64,000 nt of DNA from Isoetes taiwanensis (GCA_021234155.1 JAJEKV010000064.1:1242001-1306000); one strand, 5' to 3'. Counted from the first letter of the stretch, positions 1 to 11,945 are shown. Notes: generated by a model from the letters alone, not told the origin. A program made the numbers and translations.

Positions 1-769
1 TTGCGCAATTATGTCTGGAACAAGCAATCAAAGTGGGATGACTACATCTACTTGGTTGAGTTTGCATACAATAGCACCAAACAGGAGTCATCCCAAATGT
101 CGTCATTTATGATCAACTACGGCTATCACTGCTTGACACCGCACACTTGGCACAACCCCCGGTCCAAGGTAGAAGTATCCCAGCCAGATGTTAAATGAGA
201 TGCAACAATTGGTTGAGGAGGTGCGAGGATACCTCTTAGCAAGCAAGAAGCCGCAAAAAGAGCATAGCTGATCGACAATCAACAAGTAAGGGAGTTCAAA
301 GTAGGGGACAATGTTTGGCTGAAGATAAAAGTCAAACAAGCAAAGCTCCGTGATCGCAATTGCAAGAAGCTTGCTCCAAGGTGGGCTGGTCCATTCAAAA
401 TTGTCAAAAGAGTAGGCAACCAAGCCTACAAAATTAGACTTACTAGCACACCAAGATCCATAGAGTCTTTCACGAAGTCTCCTAAAGAAACACACTCCTA
501 ATCCGGAGGAAGTATTGGAGACACCGAAGCTTTGGGAATTAACGGACGATCGGCTTGAGATTGTTCCTGAGCTTCTTCTCGACCGATCCTATAAGAAGAC
601 GAGAAGATCTCAATTTCTCCAATACCTTGTGAAATGGACGCACTTGCCAGTGGAGGGGGTACTACAATCAGATCTTGAGAAGCAAGTACCCACAATTCAT
701 GGAGCAATGCAAGGGTCAGCTCACACCGTGCGTGATCGACTCAACCGATGGGTGAGTGAGGTAACATAG
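1..769 (+). pseudogene. Ty3/gypsy chromovirus pol 3' end: integrase tail plus chromodomain
   Basis: This is the 3' end of the pol polyprotein of a Ty3/gypsy retrotransposon; integrase inserts element cDNA and the chromodomain steers it to chromatin. Residues 1-50 from base 1 resemble the end of the integrase core (WDDYIYLVEFAYNST, then an SxF....YG motif). Around 295-440 another frame reads like the integrase C-terminal module (FKVGDNVWLKIK, LAPRWAGPFKI). At 515-769 a third frame gives a chromodomain-like segment (PELLLDRS, QYLVKWTHLP). Frame changes and stops at 198 and about 498 break the gene, so it is dead. It starts outside the window. The 3' LTR lies downstream, after about 670 bp of untranslated sequence. 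The family call is strong; exact domain borders are approximate. Confidence 0.85.
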
Positions 770-1437
770 GAGTCTACTTCGATGCCACACGAGTAGTCAC
801 TTGAGAGAAAAGAGGTCATTCAGATGCATGATAGGGAAGCACCTTTAGTCAATGCTTATCACAGGAAGGATCCTTCACGCCCAATTACGGGGAGGACACC
901 AACCTTCACGCAAAAGACAACTAAAGGTGTAGGCATGAGTGGCATCCTAGGCACGATAGGGCGCTGTCTCCACGGCCATGATGGAAGAAGCATAATCTTC
1001 CTATGCTGGGGAGATATACATTGCATTCATGTAATTGTGTTTAATGGGTGGTTCCCTAACAACCAACCCCTATAATAAGTAATCATGTACTAATGTAGTG
1101 TTGAACCTGCAGGCCAATAGAACGACGAACCGGCGGGAGGTTGCACTACAAGAACTTGTAGCATATGTAGTGAAGGAATGCTACAAGAGGATGAGAACCT
1201 TAAGAACAATTTTATCATGTTTAATCTTGATATTATAATTAATGTTGAAGTAAGGATTAAATTAAATGCCTTACCACGTGGGGATTGTAAACATTTCACT
1301 TATAACTCTTAAGTATTATCTTATAATAATTGTGTTAATTGCATGTATCGAAAGAGTTCGATAAGCTTTGTGCAGGTTCGTTCCAAGGTGGGGAGACTCG
1401 CGATGCTACGGACAGCATCAATCCAAGGTGGGGAGAA

Positions 1438-3001
1438 TGTGACGTTCCAGAATAATATACGGTATGAATACGTATATTATACTGACACGTCACTAGTACA
1501 TGCCGACTCAGACGACATGTACACCGCGACCATAAAGGGGTAGTACCCTAGGGTACGACCCTGTGAACCATTATATTGCACATGTTAAGGCCACATGTGA
1601 ATATAATCTCCTTTTGCCATGTGGCAATGACCCATTGCCCAAAAGGGACCAGCCCTAAATTCGTGGGGATAAAGGGACATAAACCCTAAAAGGGAAACCC
1701 TTTCGGTTTCCAGCCCCTATAGGTCGGATTGGAGCAGCATCGGACGCCCTTTCGCCTGAACAGTAGCAGAGGAACTGGAATTGCTAGGTTGCAGCTCGAT
1801 CCAAGACCAAAGAGCCTCGAGATCCAAAGAAGATGGACGCTTTTCGAGAGGAGTGGGAGCCAGCCAAGAAGCGGGTTAGTAGTTGATCCGATAGTTAGAT
1901 CCGAGTTTTCAGCTCTCATTCTATAGGATTCGCCTTCATTCTTAGCTATAGGCGACCCCTACAGCCTAAGAATAATAGATACTAACAAAGGAACCTAACC
2001 ATGTATGATTTGGTAGATTAGAATAGATGTATTCTATTATTTTCAGTTCTGTTGTGATGATGTTTCGACATTCTATGCGCCACTCTTGTGTATTGGGAAG
2101 GGGGGTAGAGACCCAGAGCCCAAATAGTTGTATGATCATAGTTTAGCCCATTAATTCCCAATTAATGCGGCATGTGCATAAGAGCCCTTTGGGCCGTGGG
2201 TGGCGGAGCTAGACCGGCCGACAAGGAAGGGCTTGTCTGATCACGCTTGATCCCTCCGTGCGTGAAGGCGGCGGGAACATTGTGGGCTAGGCCTAATACC
2301 ACGGTAATCGCTGCGTGAGGCCCTCGGTATGGGCTCGACACCTCTTGGGTGATGCGCCATCTTCTAGGGGTTCAAGTCGATATGAGCAAAGGGCTCTCTA
2401 GCTCACCGTGGATTGGCATGAACCTTCGAGGGGGAGTGATCTCCTCCTCGCCTCATCTGAGCCGGGAGATGCAACCCAAGAGTAGCCCCTTTGGCTACGA
2501 ACCCGCAGGCTACGGGGGGCTCCAATACTTTTCAGCCTATCTGCAAAGTATGCACAGGAGGAGCGGATGGAGTGGACTACCCAACGACCATGTTCTATGC
2601 CAGCCAAATCCATTTGCCATAAATTCTGTCTGCATTGTTATCCGGAGACCCAAGCCGTCAGTCTTTCCCCAAGAGTCTGAGCCTGGGTAGGATTCCCCCA
2701 TGTTATGTTGATGTACTGATGTGTTGTTGCAGCTACTGTGATATGGTGGACCACCCTTCGAGGTGGGTTGTTATTATTGATTGATGTCATGTGCTCATGT
2801 GTGTTTACGCTTCCGCAGCTAGATCGATCCCGAGGGAGACGGGATGAATGACACGTCCATTCTTCCCCGTCGGGTTCTTGACCACCAGCAAGAACCCAAT
2901 GTTAGGTGGACGGCCTCATGTCAGCGAGCAGATGCTGGTTTGAGGGATGATCTCCAGTTTGTATACGATCGGGGCATCGTATAGGAGCTGGGGCCGTCAC
3001 A
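1438..3001 (+). mobile_element. 3' LTR of chromovirus A (1564 bp)
   Basis: The segment starts with TGTGAC and ends with GTCACA, a 6-bp inverted terminal repeat with the canonical TG...CA ends. It is directly preceded by a purine-rich tract (ggtggggagaa) suited to be the polypurine tract. It shares several blocks with the LTR at 13109-14635: the start TGTGACGTTCC, a block from about 2537 (cagcctatctgcaaag), tggaccaccctt, and the GTCACA end. The 5' LTR and its target duplication lie outside the window. Short ORFs inside are not credible genes. Confidence 0.85.
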
Positions 3002-4545
3002 GATCTGGCTTCCACAAGTTCTTGTACTAAAATCTACCAAAGCAGTTATTGGGGCAGCCATAATCTCTCCCTCTAATGGCTTGCATGGTCTCATTACTAT
3101 AATTGTTAGCATTTTTCACAATCTGAACTTTTTCCTTCCTCCTCTTCCTCTTGAGGAAGTTATAGGGCCTTTTTTCTGGTATCAATACATCAATAGGAGG
3201 TATGGATAGAATGTCATTTTCATCTGCAATAAGAGCGGGCTCCATCAAGGTCTCGAACAAGTGTGACTAATGAGTCCAGTCATAAAGCTCTATTGTTGTT
3301 CTGCATTGTATATAGAGCCTTCCAGCTCGCCATCACTTGCTGTCAGATAGAAGTTGTCCCAAGATGTGGTAGTAGTGAGCTCCACTCCAGGTACTTATAG
3401 GTAGGCACAACCACCACATTTTAACCTTGATACATGAGTTACTGCATTATTCCACTCCTTTTAACCTTGATATATCAGCCATGGGGCTCAGAACGACCAT
3501 ATACTACTTAAGCTTCAAGGCAAAGCTCGTGTCTCTTGAAAACATTCTGCCGGATTTGGTCATATAGCGAATAAGCTATAAAATAATGTCGGATTACACA
3601 AATAGTATCCTCCCTGCCTTTGTCTACTCGATCCTACACCACTGAGACCTGCAACATCGATTAGAAAAAGCCCTTTGCATGGCCTTTCAACTATGTTGAA
3701 TGTATCTCTTGCCGTCTATTTCAACTTAAAGCCAAAACATCTTACTGTGAATTTGCTAAATAATAACAAAAACTGAGTTCACAGGATTTTCGGCGCTATT
3801 TTTGTTTCCAGTGCAAATCAATCACGATCAGACCAAAGTATCTATGTTGTTCCGCCCTACAAAAATGAACAAGCACACAAAGTTAATACAACTCTAGCAA
3901 CTTGGGCAAAGGAGAATCAGGAAACTTGGATCAAAAAACAACTATTCTAGTCACATTAGCACAAACAAGACCTCAACCTGCAAAGACAAACCCTGAAGCA
4001 GTGGCAGCGGATATGCAAATAAATTCTTGGGGCACAAAATGCCCAGGCCATTATATTGGAGACTCGTTGTTGCAACCTGCTGAAGACAACAGGAAATCTG
4101 AATCCAACCGGCATTCCCTGCCACCGGCAAAGAAATAAGATCATGATGCCATAGAGAACCACAAAACAATGTTGAACCCAAATAACTTCCAAGCTCACTA
4201 TTTTTTTAATGTAACATATCGTCGTGCCTCCTTGGCTCAATTTCTAGAACAAAAATGTTGTCCGGATGACAGCATATTTCGGGAAAAGAAGTTAAAACCC
4301 TGGTCATTTTGTCATTCACATACTTCCGGCATAAGCATTTTTCAAACTCCAATACACGAAGGCCTGTGATGCAAAAGCCATCTTGCTCCCAAATGATCTA
4401 GTAATAAAGTTCTTTGAGGAAGAGATGTGTGGGATGCCCATCCAAATCATAGACTCCATCTTGCACGTAGGCTAATGAGAAAGAAAGCAAAACGGATAAA
4501 ATAACTGCTGCATCTAATGATCAAAATAGAATAGGGTCTAAGTTA
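3002..4545. other. Intergenic stretch without recognised genes
   Basis: Only short ORFs that match nothing I recognise. The - frame at 3027-3260 has a lysine/arginine-rich patch (FLKRKRRKEK) but no domain. A roughly 26-bp block at 3431-3458 (ttactgcattattccactc) recurs at 34230-34256. Confidence 0.5.
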
Positions 4546-4562
4546 GATATTGGGGTACAAAA
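4546..4562 (+). repeat. Left TIR of the 7-kb transposon
   Basis: GATATTGGGGTACAAAA; exact reverse complement at 11572-11588. Transposase would bind and cut here. Confidence 0.8.
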
Positions 4563-4904
4563 GCACCCGTCCGGACGCGCTGCTTTTCGTGCTTGGTCCG
4601 CTGTGCTTGGAGGTGCTTGGAGAGCGGGAACGCAATGATCCGTTTTTGGCAAATTGCTTCCGGATCGATGACATGGCTACCCGCAAAATCAAATTCGGTA
4701 CAGAATCAATTTGGCGGGGTTGTTGTGAGATGGCGTGGAGAGTGAATAGGATTTGGCTATGGCGGGAAGCATGATCCGGTGTTGTACCCCTGAACAGAAT
4801 TTTCTTTGTGCAGCACGGTTTCTCTGTACAACATAATTCTCTGTACAACACGATTCTAAATGGATCAATCAGCATCAGATTTGGATGAAGAAAAGCGACT
4901 TTAA

Positions 4905-7834
4905 ATTTTCCGGGAAATTCAAGCCGAGAGAAGAAGGCAATCTAGACAGAGGAAAAGAGATAGGGAGAGGGAGAAAGAAAATATCCAGCCTCAAGTTGAC
5001 AGCGGCTTGAGTGCGAGAAGGCTTCAAGAATTGTCCAAGAGTTTGGACGATCATTTCAATAATATCATAAAGCCTTTGAAAGAAGGGGATAAGGCACTGG
5101 TGGTGCACAGATTTGTGAACAGAGTGAAGAAGAAATTGCCACTGGAGGTGGATTTTGTTGATCATGATCAAAGCAAGATCATGAAGAATGTAATTAGAAA
5201 TGTTCAAGAGACACTCAATCAGCAAAAGAAACTAAGGAAGACAGATATAATGCAAGCAAGAAAGTCCACATTGCAAATGGTATCTTCAACAGCAAACAAA
5301 ACCAACCAGTCTGCAGTTGCACGCCTCCTTCATGTATAAGGAAAATCATTATTGCAAAGCAACCGAAGAAGAGTAATGGCGTAACAAGAATGTGGTCCGT
5401 GGTCAATGTTTTCAAGGAAAAAGAGATCAGATGCAATAACCGATGAGGTTACTGAGCTAAGACGTAAAACACAAGAGTCTCACCATACAGGAAGCATGTG
5501 AGAAAGTTTGTTACAAAAGATGGTGAAAAATTGATCATCCAATACAACCGCTTGAAATCTCTCGTAATTATTATGCTTCATATGTTTTAACGCTTGTTCC
5601 TTTACTATATTGTCGCTTTTAATTTTTTGGAACTCAGTATTTACTTTTGTTTATAGTTGCAATTTTACATGGCCTTCAAAAAGGAATTCAATGAAATGAA
5701 GATTTCACAGCGCGATTTGAATTGGTTGAAGCCATCTTTTGTGAGGCGTTTAAAAGAAAGAGAGACCTGTTGCTGCCAATATCACATGCACTTTGAGTAT
5801 GTGATGCAAGCACTCAACAAAATCAGAACAGATCCAAATGGGGTGCACAAAGAATGCAATTGTAGTTGTGGTGATGGTAACTTCTGTAGTGCCAAGAACC
5901 ATGTTTATAAATCCACTAGTGATTTTTGGAGGCAAATGGTCTGCTCTAAAGAAGAAGATGAAGAATGGCACAAACATCAATGTCTGCAGTTGGCATGCAA
6001 AGATTGTGGGCTGAAAAGGTACTCTTAAGTTTGTCTCTTCAATGTTATGATGTTTAAAGATATTACTGCTCAGTAACTTTAATTGTGGTGTTATAAACAG
6101 GTTTGCTTTTTGTCCTAAGGAGAAGATGGAAACTGATTACAAGGTGGAGTGGAAACAGTTTGAAAAGGTATTCTGTTTGACTTAATTAAATTGTGTTCGT
6201 GTGACAAGCTTTTTAAACAAACTGCAAACTGACAGAAATGTTCATGGTTTGAAATCCGCAAGAAGTTGGATACATGAAGGAGACTACCAAGAAAAAAATG
6301 GGAGGGAGAAAACTAGCAAAAGTAACAAGACTTGCATACAAGAATGAGAGTCTGCCCCAGTTCATGAAGCATGCCTCCAAGACAATGGTACAATTTGTCA
6401 CACACAATTATGTGGCACACTGGCAGGCAAAGCAATTCAGGACGTGTTTGGATACCTTTCCTAAAGATGCAATTGTCTCTGTAATTGACTTTGCTGAAAA
6501 TTACAGTTTTAAAATTCAGAGGGAGGCACAATCTACCAGGCCTCAATTCTGGTTCATATCACATATAGACATGCAACCCAAGCTGAGATAGAGGAGATGG
6601 AAGTTAAAGAGGCAGAGCAAAGAGAAGCAGAGTGGGATAAGCTGAAAAGAAAGAAGAAGACAAGTCAGGAGACCATCAGCACTAATCAGAGGAGAATTAT
6701 AAAGGAAGTGCAATTTTATATTTCAGATGACAGGGAGCATAGCACTGAGTTTGTACATCATTGCTTGAAAGTACATGCTGACTGGCTTAGAGCACAGAAC
6801 ATTAAGTACAAGAAACATATTTTTTGGAGTGATGGTTGCACATCCCAGTTTAAAGGAGCAAGGCCTTTCTGGTATTTAGGAAGGAACTATGTGTGTAGTG
6901 AAGGAATTGAGTATGAGTGGAATTTCTTTGCCAGTTCTCATGGCAAAGGAGAACATGATGGACAAGGTGCAATATTGAAAAGGGTTTTGGCAAGAGAGCA
7001 ATTGAAGTATGAGTCCTGGAAATTGGAGCGTGCCAAAGACATTGTCGATTTCATGAACTGGTACATGATGAACAATCCACCAGACCCTCATATAAGAAGG
7101 TAAATTCTTGTTTTTTCTTAGATTTTTCTTAGATTTGAAGTCGCATGAATCTGTTTTATATTGCAGGTTCTTTTGGCATATTGATCCCCAAAGTGTAGAC
7201 AAATCTGAAAGGAAGGAGTGGAAAACACTATGTGGGAGCTCTAAACTTCATTGCATCAGACCATGTGACAAAAAGAACCCTGCAAAAGTTGCTTACAGGT
7301 GCCTCTCTTGCTATTGTTCCTATTGCTTTCATGGTAAAAGGGATGATTGCACGAACAAAGCACGTTTGGGAGCATGGCTCACAGCAGAACTGAAACCAAA
7401 GATGAATTACATTCTTTGGAGAAACATCCACAGCAATTAGTCAGGGGGAAGAAGAAGAAGATGAAGAAGTAGATTACCTTAGTTCTCTTCTAGAAGTTGG
7501 AGATAACTTTGCTGTAAAGGCACATCCAGAAGATGATGAGGGAGTTGACTTTTATGTTCTTAGGTGTACAGAGACTAAACACACATTGTTAGATACATAT
7601 GAAGATGCTTGGGGTACTGCATTTGGTGTAGGAGAAGTTATAGTTTCTGGCCATTACTACAAGCAAATAGATGCACTCCAATTTGAGTTGCTATTGTACA
7701 AGCCAGTTGCTAGTGTGTATAGCCACCTTGTCAGACAGGTGAAGTTTGATATGGAGAATCTTGGTAACAACAGTTTCAAGATGAGTGAAGAGACATGCCA
7801 AAAAGTTATGGCATCCCTTCCAGTAGAGTGCTAA
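4905..7834 (+). pseudogene. DDE-type transposase, multi-exon, frameshifted
   Basis: The N-terminal part (4905-5339) is strongly basic (RQRKRDRERERK). 5656-6028 carries a cysteine/histidine-rich region (RLKERETCCCQYH, CNCSCGDGNFC). 6274-6591 holds IDFAENYSFKIQREAQS, taken as the first catalytic Asp. 6597-7103 holds SDGCTSQFKG and SHGKGEHDGQGAILKR, which fit the second and third acidic residues of a DDE/DDD nuclease. 7168-7834 continues with a Cys-rich segment (CLSCYCSYCFHGKRDDC) and a C-terminal part (VGDNFAVKAHPED). Introns are visible: donor AAG|GTAAAT after 7100 with acceptor TTGCAG|G near 7167, and another at about 6171-6235. A 1-base shift near 6550 breaks the frame between QAQST-type and VHITYRHA segments, and another lies after 5339. 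The motif set occurs in transposase-like proteins of animals and plants. No good ATG is visible at the start; the ORF opens after a stop at 4902. Confidence 0.7.
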
Positions 7835-8321
7835 TTCTGCTGCCCGTTTTTTCTGCTTTTGCTTCGAAGAAGCAAAAGTTGAGTTTTTAGATGTACACTG
7901 GCTCTTTCCTGCCATATTCTTTCTTATACTCTTTGTAATTCGTTATCAATGAAAACTAACAAATTCTTTGCTGCACAAATGTTCCTTGTCCTCAAAGCTT
8001 TAAAAGTAAAGCTGCTAGGTCTGCTTTTCATACTTATGCTTTGTCTGCTTACATACTTTCTGTTATCAGTTAACTATTACAGACTTGATGAACTTCTGGA
8101 AAACAGACTTGATGGACATGGAAAACAGATTGCAAGTTTACAAATGAACAAAGTTTACAAATGATGATCTGCACAAGTGTAGGTAAATGCCTGAAACCTT
8201 GAATTTACATTAATATCCGTTCTGTTACAAAAGTGTACAACTATGTACGCATATCCAGTCTTCAAAAAGAAACAGCTGTTATATCACAAAGTTACATCTT
8301 AAGTTACATGAAGTTCTTAAT

Positions 8322-9230
8322 TTACATCTCAAAGTCAGTATCTTCAATGTGGGTCTGATCTTGTGTTATTTCTTCTCTTGCAGTTTCCTCCTGTTTATCG
8401 GTATCTTCAATGTTGGTCTGATCAGTATCTTCAATGTTGGTCTGATCAGGCTCTTCAATGTTGGTCTGATCAGTATGGAGAATCTGTGTTGTTTCTTCTC
8501 TTGCATGTTCATCCTGTTCATTTACAACAATATCAGCTGCAACACCAACAATATCTTTCACCAATTGCATGCTTCCCTCAATTGCTACTTTCCATCTTGC
8601 AAGTTCTTTCAAGTGGTCAACAATAAGCTTGAGTATGTTGATGTCTACTTCCTTGACCACATCAACATGAAGCTGCTGGTGCAACCACTTTTGAGGATTC
8701 TTTGAATAAAGCCAAGTGTGCAAACATGCTTTTATGTAGTTGAATACCTTATCATTTTCCTCATTGTCAAAGCTCTCAACTATTAAGCATGTGTCTGGTG
8801 GGGACAAGAAAGTCTTGTACAAAGAGTCATCCACAAGCACAACATCCTGTACATCATTAAAAGCTGTGTAAACTTTGACAATTGGCTTCATAAATACTGG
8901 TTTGGTTGCCTTTGCTGAAACATGAAAGGCAGCACCTCACATTCATTCTGACCCCAAATGAATTTGAATTTAGCAATGTAGTGTGCTGGCAGAATACTGT
9001 TAAGGATTTGTATGATGTTGTGCTTCATCATGCTAGACCAAATCCCAACTTCAAATCTTTCAAAACTCCAATCCAAGAACTCTTGTAAAAAAGGTCTGCA
9101 AATAACCACTTTCCCTGCTGTGTAATACTTCTTGAGCCCTGGTGGAATCTTTACTCTTGCTCTTTTTTGGAAGGTGTTGACCAAAACTCCATTAATGTCT
9201 AAGATGACAAGTTTTTTCTTTTCTAAATCC
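8322..9230 (-). pseudogene. FCP1/NIF-type HAD domain protein (transposon accessory), frameshifted
   Basis: The exon appears to begin after the acceptor ATGTTGCAG at about 9230. Residues then read EDLEKKKLVILDINGVLV, which is HAD motif I in its DxN form, followed by ICRPFLQEFLDW, FEVGIWSSM and FIWGQNECEV. After a 1-base shift near 8893, the frame continues KPIVKVY and VVLVDDSLYK, the late Asp-Asp motif. This is the fold of NLI-interacting-factor/CTD-type phosphatases. The second Asp of the usual DxD is Asn, which some plant NIF-like proteins also show, so phosphatase activity is doubtful. The C-terminus is acidic and holds repeated DQTNIEDT octapeptides. It lies 3' to 3' with the transposase inside the same TIRs. 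It could be a captured host gene or an element-encoded accessory protein. Confidence 0.65.
8338..8475 (-). repeat. 24-bp tandem repeat coding an acidic octapeptide
   Basis: The - frame shows DQTNIEEP, DQTNIEDT, DQTNIEDT and a diverged DQTHIEDT near the C-terminus of the NIF-like ORF. At DNA level the block ttcaatgttggtctgatcag recurs. Confidence 0.75.
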
Positions 9231-9401
9231 TCTGCAACATTCATAAAAAAAGAAACTTAAACATCAACATGACTTAAACATGAATTAAAAGAAGTTATTA
9301 ATTAAAGAAAACAGAATTACAATATTCAAACAATGTTCTCAAACAACATAAAACAATTAAAACAGTATTTCTTGGACACCACAATATGTTATGTTCTGAA
9401 A

Positions 9402-9820
9402 CTAACTCAATGACTTGATATACTGAGAAACAGAACCTGAACTACCATTTAACATTTTCACAATAATATCAACTTGATCACCTATTTGCTTTGGTGCTGG
9501 AGGTGGCAGCTTCTTTGAGGGTCTCCCAATCTTCTTTTTGACTTTTGTTGTTGCTACCTCCATTTCAACTACTGCTTCACCCTTACCCTTACCTTTCTCA
9601 ACAAAGATCTTGAAATCTTCATTTGCTTGTTCTTCATCACCGCCACGTGAACATCTACATGTGCAATGCGTAGTAGAACTTTCTCCCTGCGCTTGCACTC
9701 CTCAACCTGGTCTTTATGCCAATTGCGGAACCTTTTGTACAGTGTTGTTCATAATATTCTTACGAACTGCTCTCAACAACACGTGAACGTTTTATCCTTT
9801 TTTTGTCGCCCCTTACTAAG
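9402..9820 (-). pseudogene. AT-hook-like, basic segment of the accessory gene
   Basis: A possible exon follows a TTCAG acceptor near 9820 and starts with a basic stretch (RGDKKRIKRSRVVE). After a frame change it continues through MQAQGESS to KVKKKIGRPSKKLPPPAP. The GRP core flanked by lysines is AT-hook-like and suggests DNA binding. It ends with a stop at 9402. It lies between the RING-like exon and the NIF-like exon on the same strand, so it may be part of the same transcript or an independent short ORF. Evidence for its splicing is weak. Confidence 0.4.
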
Positions 9821-9901
9821 GCTGAATTACGTAACTTTGCTTGCTTAGAACACAAATCAATTTAAATGAGATTAAGTTAGTTAAAACACAAATAAGAAAT
9901 A

Positions 9902-10805
9902 TCAAAGTCTTACCTTCTGCAAAAGCTTCTCTGACTTTCCTTCTTGGACTTGGTGACACTTGAGCTGATGCGAAGAGATACAACATTTTTGGTGACTCGA
10001 AGCGGGGTGAAGCAACAGTGTCACGTGTGCTTTATTAAATAATAAAGCAGATGAAGCCACAGGTGAAGCCACCGGTGTAACAAGATTGGAAAACTTATCA
10101 GGTGACGCAAATGCACTACTAGTGCCTACCTCAAATGCACTGCCTGCCTGAATCTGCAAGTCTTCTTCACCTGCAACCTCTAGACCAAGTTCCACAAAAA
10201 CTTCCCTGGGAACTTCCTTCAAACACCTGAAGCATGTCTTCTTTTCATACAAAAGCATGCAACATGCCAAGTGATAGACATGTTCACATGGTAATGCCAT
10301 ACTCAATTTATATTTTGGATTGAAGACCAATCCACATGCAGCACATGCATCTTCCATGAAACCAGGCAACCTGCTTTTCATAGTTATGATAGACATTTTT
10401 GATATATCTGAGTCCATCAATTGTCTACGAGCTTCTAAGTATTTCCTGCTTTCCTCTAATCTGAATTCCAGTGAAGTTTTTGATCTTTCCTTCTTTTCCT
10501 TCTCCTAATGCTTCAACACTAACCTTTGGAAGGCAAGCCTCCAGTTTAGAGCAAAAATATATTTCACCACTTATTTTTGCCTTTAAGTCTTCAATGCGCT
10601 TGGTCTCCATCATTCTTATGCCTTTGGCATTCAAAGCGGATAACTCATTCTCCATTCTTGCTATCTCGTTCCTTCCATGCTCAATCATCCTCTCTTCCCT
10701 TGCTAAAGAGTTCTTATCTACCTCAATGGTACTAATTATTTTTACCAGATCAGTTGTACAGTTGTCTAAATCTGTTTCCAACTTACTAACCTCCTCTTCA
10801 ATCAA
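9902..10805 (-). pseudogene. Coiled-coil plus RING-like zinc finger protein (transposon accessory)
   Basis: The first part (10805-10425) is a long heptad-rich coiled coil (MIEEEVSKLETDLDNC, ARMENELSALNAK). A frame change near 10460-10490 leads into a helical segment (LEESRKYLEARRQL) and then a zinc-binding segment: DACAACGLVFNP, LPCEHVYHLACC, KTCFRCLKEVP. The spacing CxxC...CxHxxxHxxC...CxxC resembles a RING/C3HC4 finger, as in E3 ubiquitin ligases, although such fingers also act in protein or nucleic-acid binding. The last exon ends with LLQK before a good donor, AAG|GTAAGA, at about 9910, so the transcript probably continues toward 9820. The gene lies inside the 4546-11588 TIRs on the strand opposite the transposase. 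Confidence 0.55.
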
Positions 10806-11571
10806 AGAAATGTTGAAACTTAAATTGGAAGCGAAAACACGTAAGACCCACCTTTCTTTCCCCTTAAATTCAAGTTGAGGTGTTGATCCGCTTTGAAGCT
10901 AGAGGTGTACTTTGGCATGAAGGAACTGTAGTTTTGATCCTTTTAACATCTTCTTTTTAACATCAATGTCATCCCTTTTTCTCTGGACCAAACATTGGCG
11001 TGTTTCTTGTAAGCATCCCAATCAACCCGATGAGCCTCGGGGTTATGCTCGCCCGACTACGCTTTTCCCATGCAAATGATAATGCTACTAGCTTCCTCAA
11101 TTCATTATTCGGGACACCTCCATCTCCATACGAAATCGATCAAGCCATCCAATTTCTGCTTCAAATGAGGGCTTAACATAGTAGATTTTGATTTTGCAAA
11201 ACCATTGGCTCGGACCAAACACCTGCTTCCAAATCATCTGCGGTTACATTTTCCGCCCAACCATTTCAGCTTTTTGCTTTGTGGGATGATTCCTTCACCA
11301 GCCATGAGAAAAGAAGATACTTAAAAAAAAGCAAAGAAGAAACAAAGAAGTCGAGCAAGCGCCTTGAAGAGGATGCTTCAATTTGATAAATGCAGGAATC
11401 GAAGTGCAATCGGGGAGCAAATTGGCCTGTACAATTCAATTAGTAACAATGGGCGCGAATAATTACACCTCTGACAATCAAAATCATTGTTCGCCGAAAA
11501 GGTGCGCGGAAATCGAAAAGGTGCGTCGGGCGCTGCTTAGCGTGCTTTCTCCGCTTCCGCTTCTCGCGCTT

Positions 11572-11588
11572 TTTTGTACCCCAATATC
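11572..11588 (-). repeat. Right TIR of the 7-kb transposon
   Basis: TTTTGTACCCCAATATC, exact complement of 4546-4562. Confidence 0.8.
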
Positions 11589-11686
11589 AAACCCAATAGC
11601 AAAAATCAATGACTCAAAAGCTGCACAAACTATTATCTTATTTCGTTTTTAGTATCATATATAGATGATAGACTAAAAAAAAATCG

Positions 11687-11945
11687 ACACACCTGGCGTG
11701 TTAAAACTAAGAGTTGAAAGAAACTATGTACACAGTTAGCATGCATTAGGAGGGATAAAAATTTTTACATGCTCGGCTTGTTAACTAATAATAGATTCAG
11801 GGAAAAAGTATACACGCTTGGCGTGCATTGAGCAGAGGGAAAAAAACCTATACACCTTTGATAGGTAAGTAAATAGATAAAGGTTAGGCGATTAAAAACA
11901 CGCTTAGCGTGTATTCGGGACTGACTAAAAAGGCATGTTTTAGGG
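11687..11945. repeat. Array of imperfect palindromes, period about 41 bp
   Basis: Six related units with centres near 11694, 11737, 11774, 11819, 11859 and 11904. The best units read ACACGCTTGGCGTG (11812) and ACACGCTTAGCGTG (11898); others are decayed (ACACACCTGGCGTG, ACATGCTCGGCTTG). A half unit follows at about 11935. AT-rich spacers show no mutual similarity. It starts about 100 bp outside the 7-kb transposon. No ORF of note. Confidence 0.65.

Larger units (their letters stand above)
4546..11588. mobile_element. 7-kb TIR DNA transposon with two convergent gene sets
   Basis: The ends carry a perfect 17-bp terminal inverted repeat, GATATTGGGGTACAAAA at 4546-4562 and its complement at 11572-11588, followed inward by GC-rich sequence on both sides. 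Target duplication is ambiguous because the end is itself palindromic: if the repeat begins at TGGGG the flanks give ATAT, if at TTGGGG they give TA. Inside, a DDE-type transposase gene runs on + (4905-7834) and an accessory gene or genes run on - (8322-10805), with 3' ends facing each other. Several frameshifts show that this copy is inactive. I cannot place it in a named superfamily with confidence. Confidence 0.8.

Noticed and set aside
4603-4640. Tandem gcttgg motifs as a regulatory array
   Set aside because: Part of the GC-rich inner TIR region of the 7-kb transposon; spacing is irregular.
11687-11945. CRISPR array
   Set aside because: The repeats are imperfect palindromes with variable spacing, there is no cas gene, and the DNA is clearly plant nuclear.
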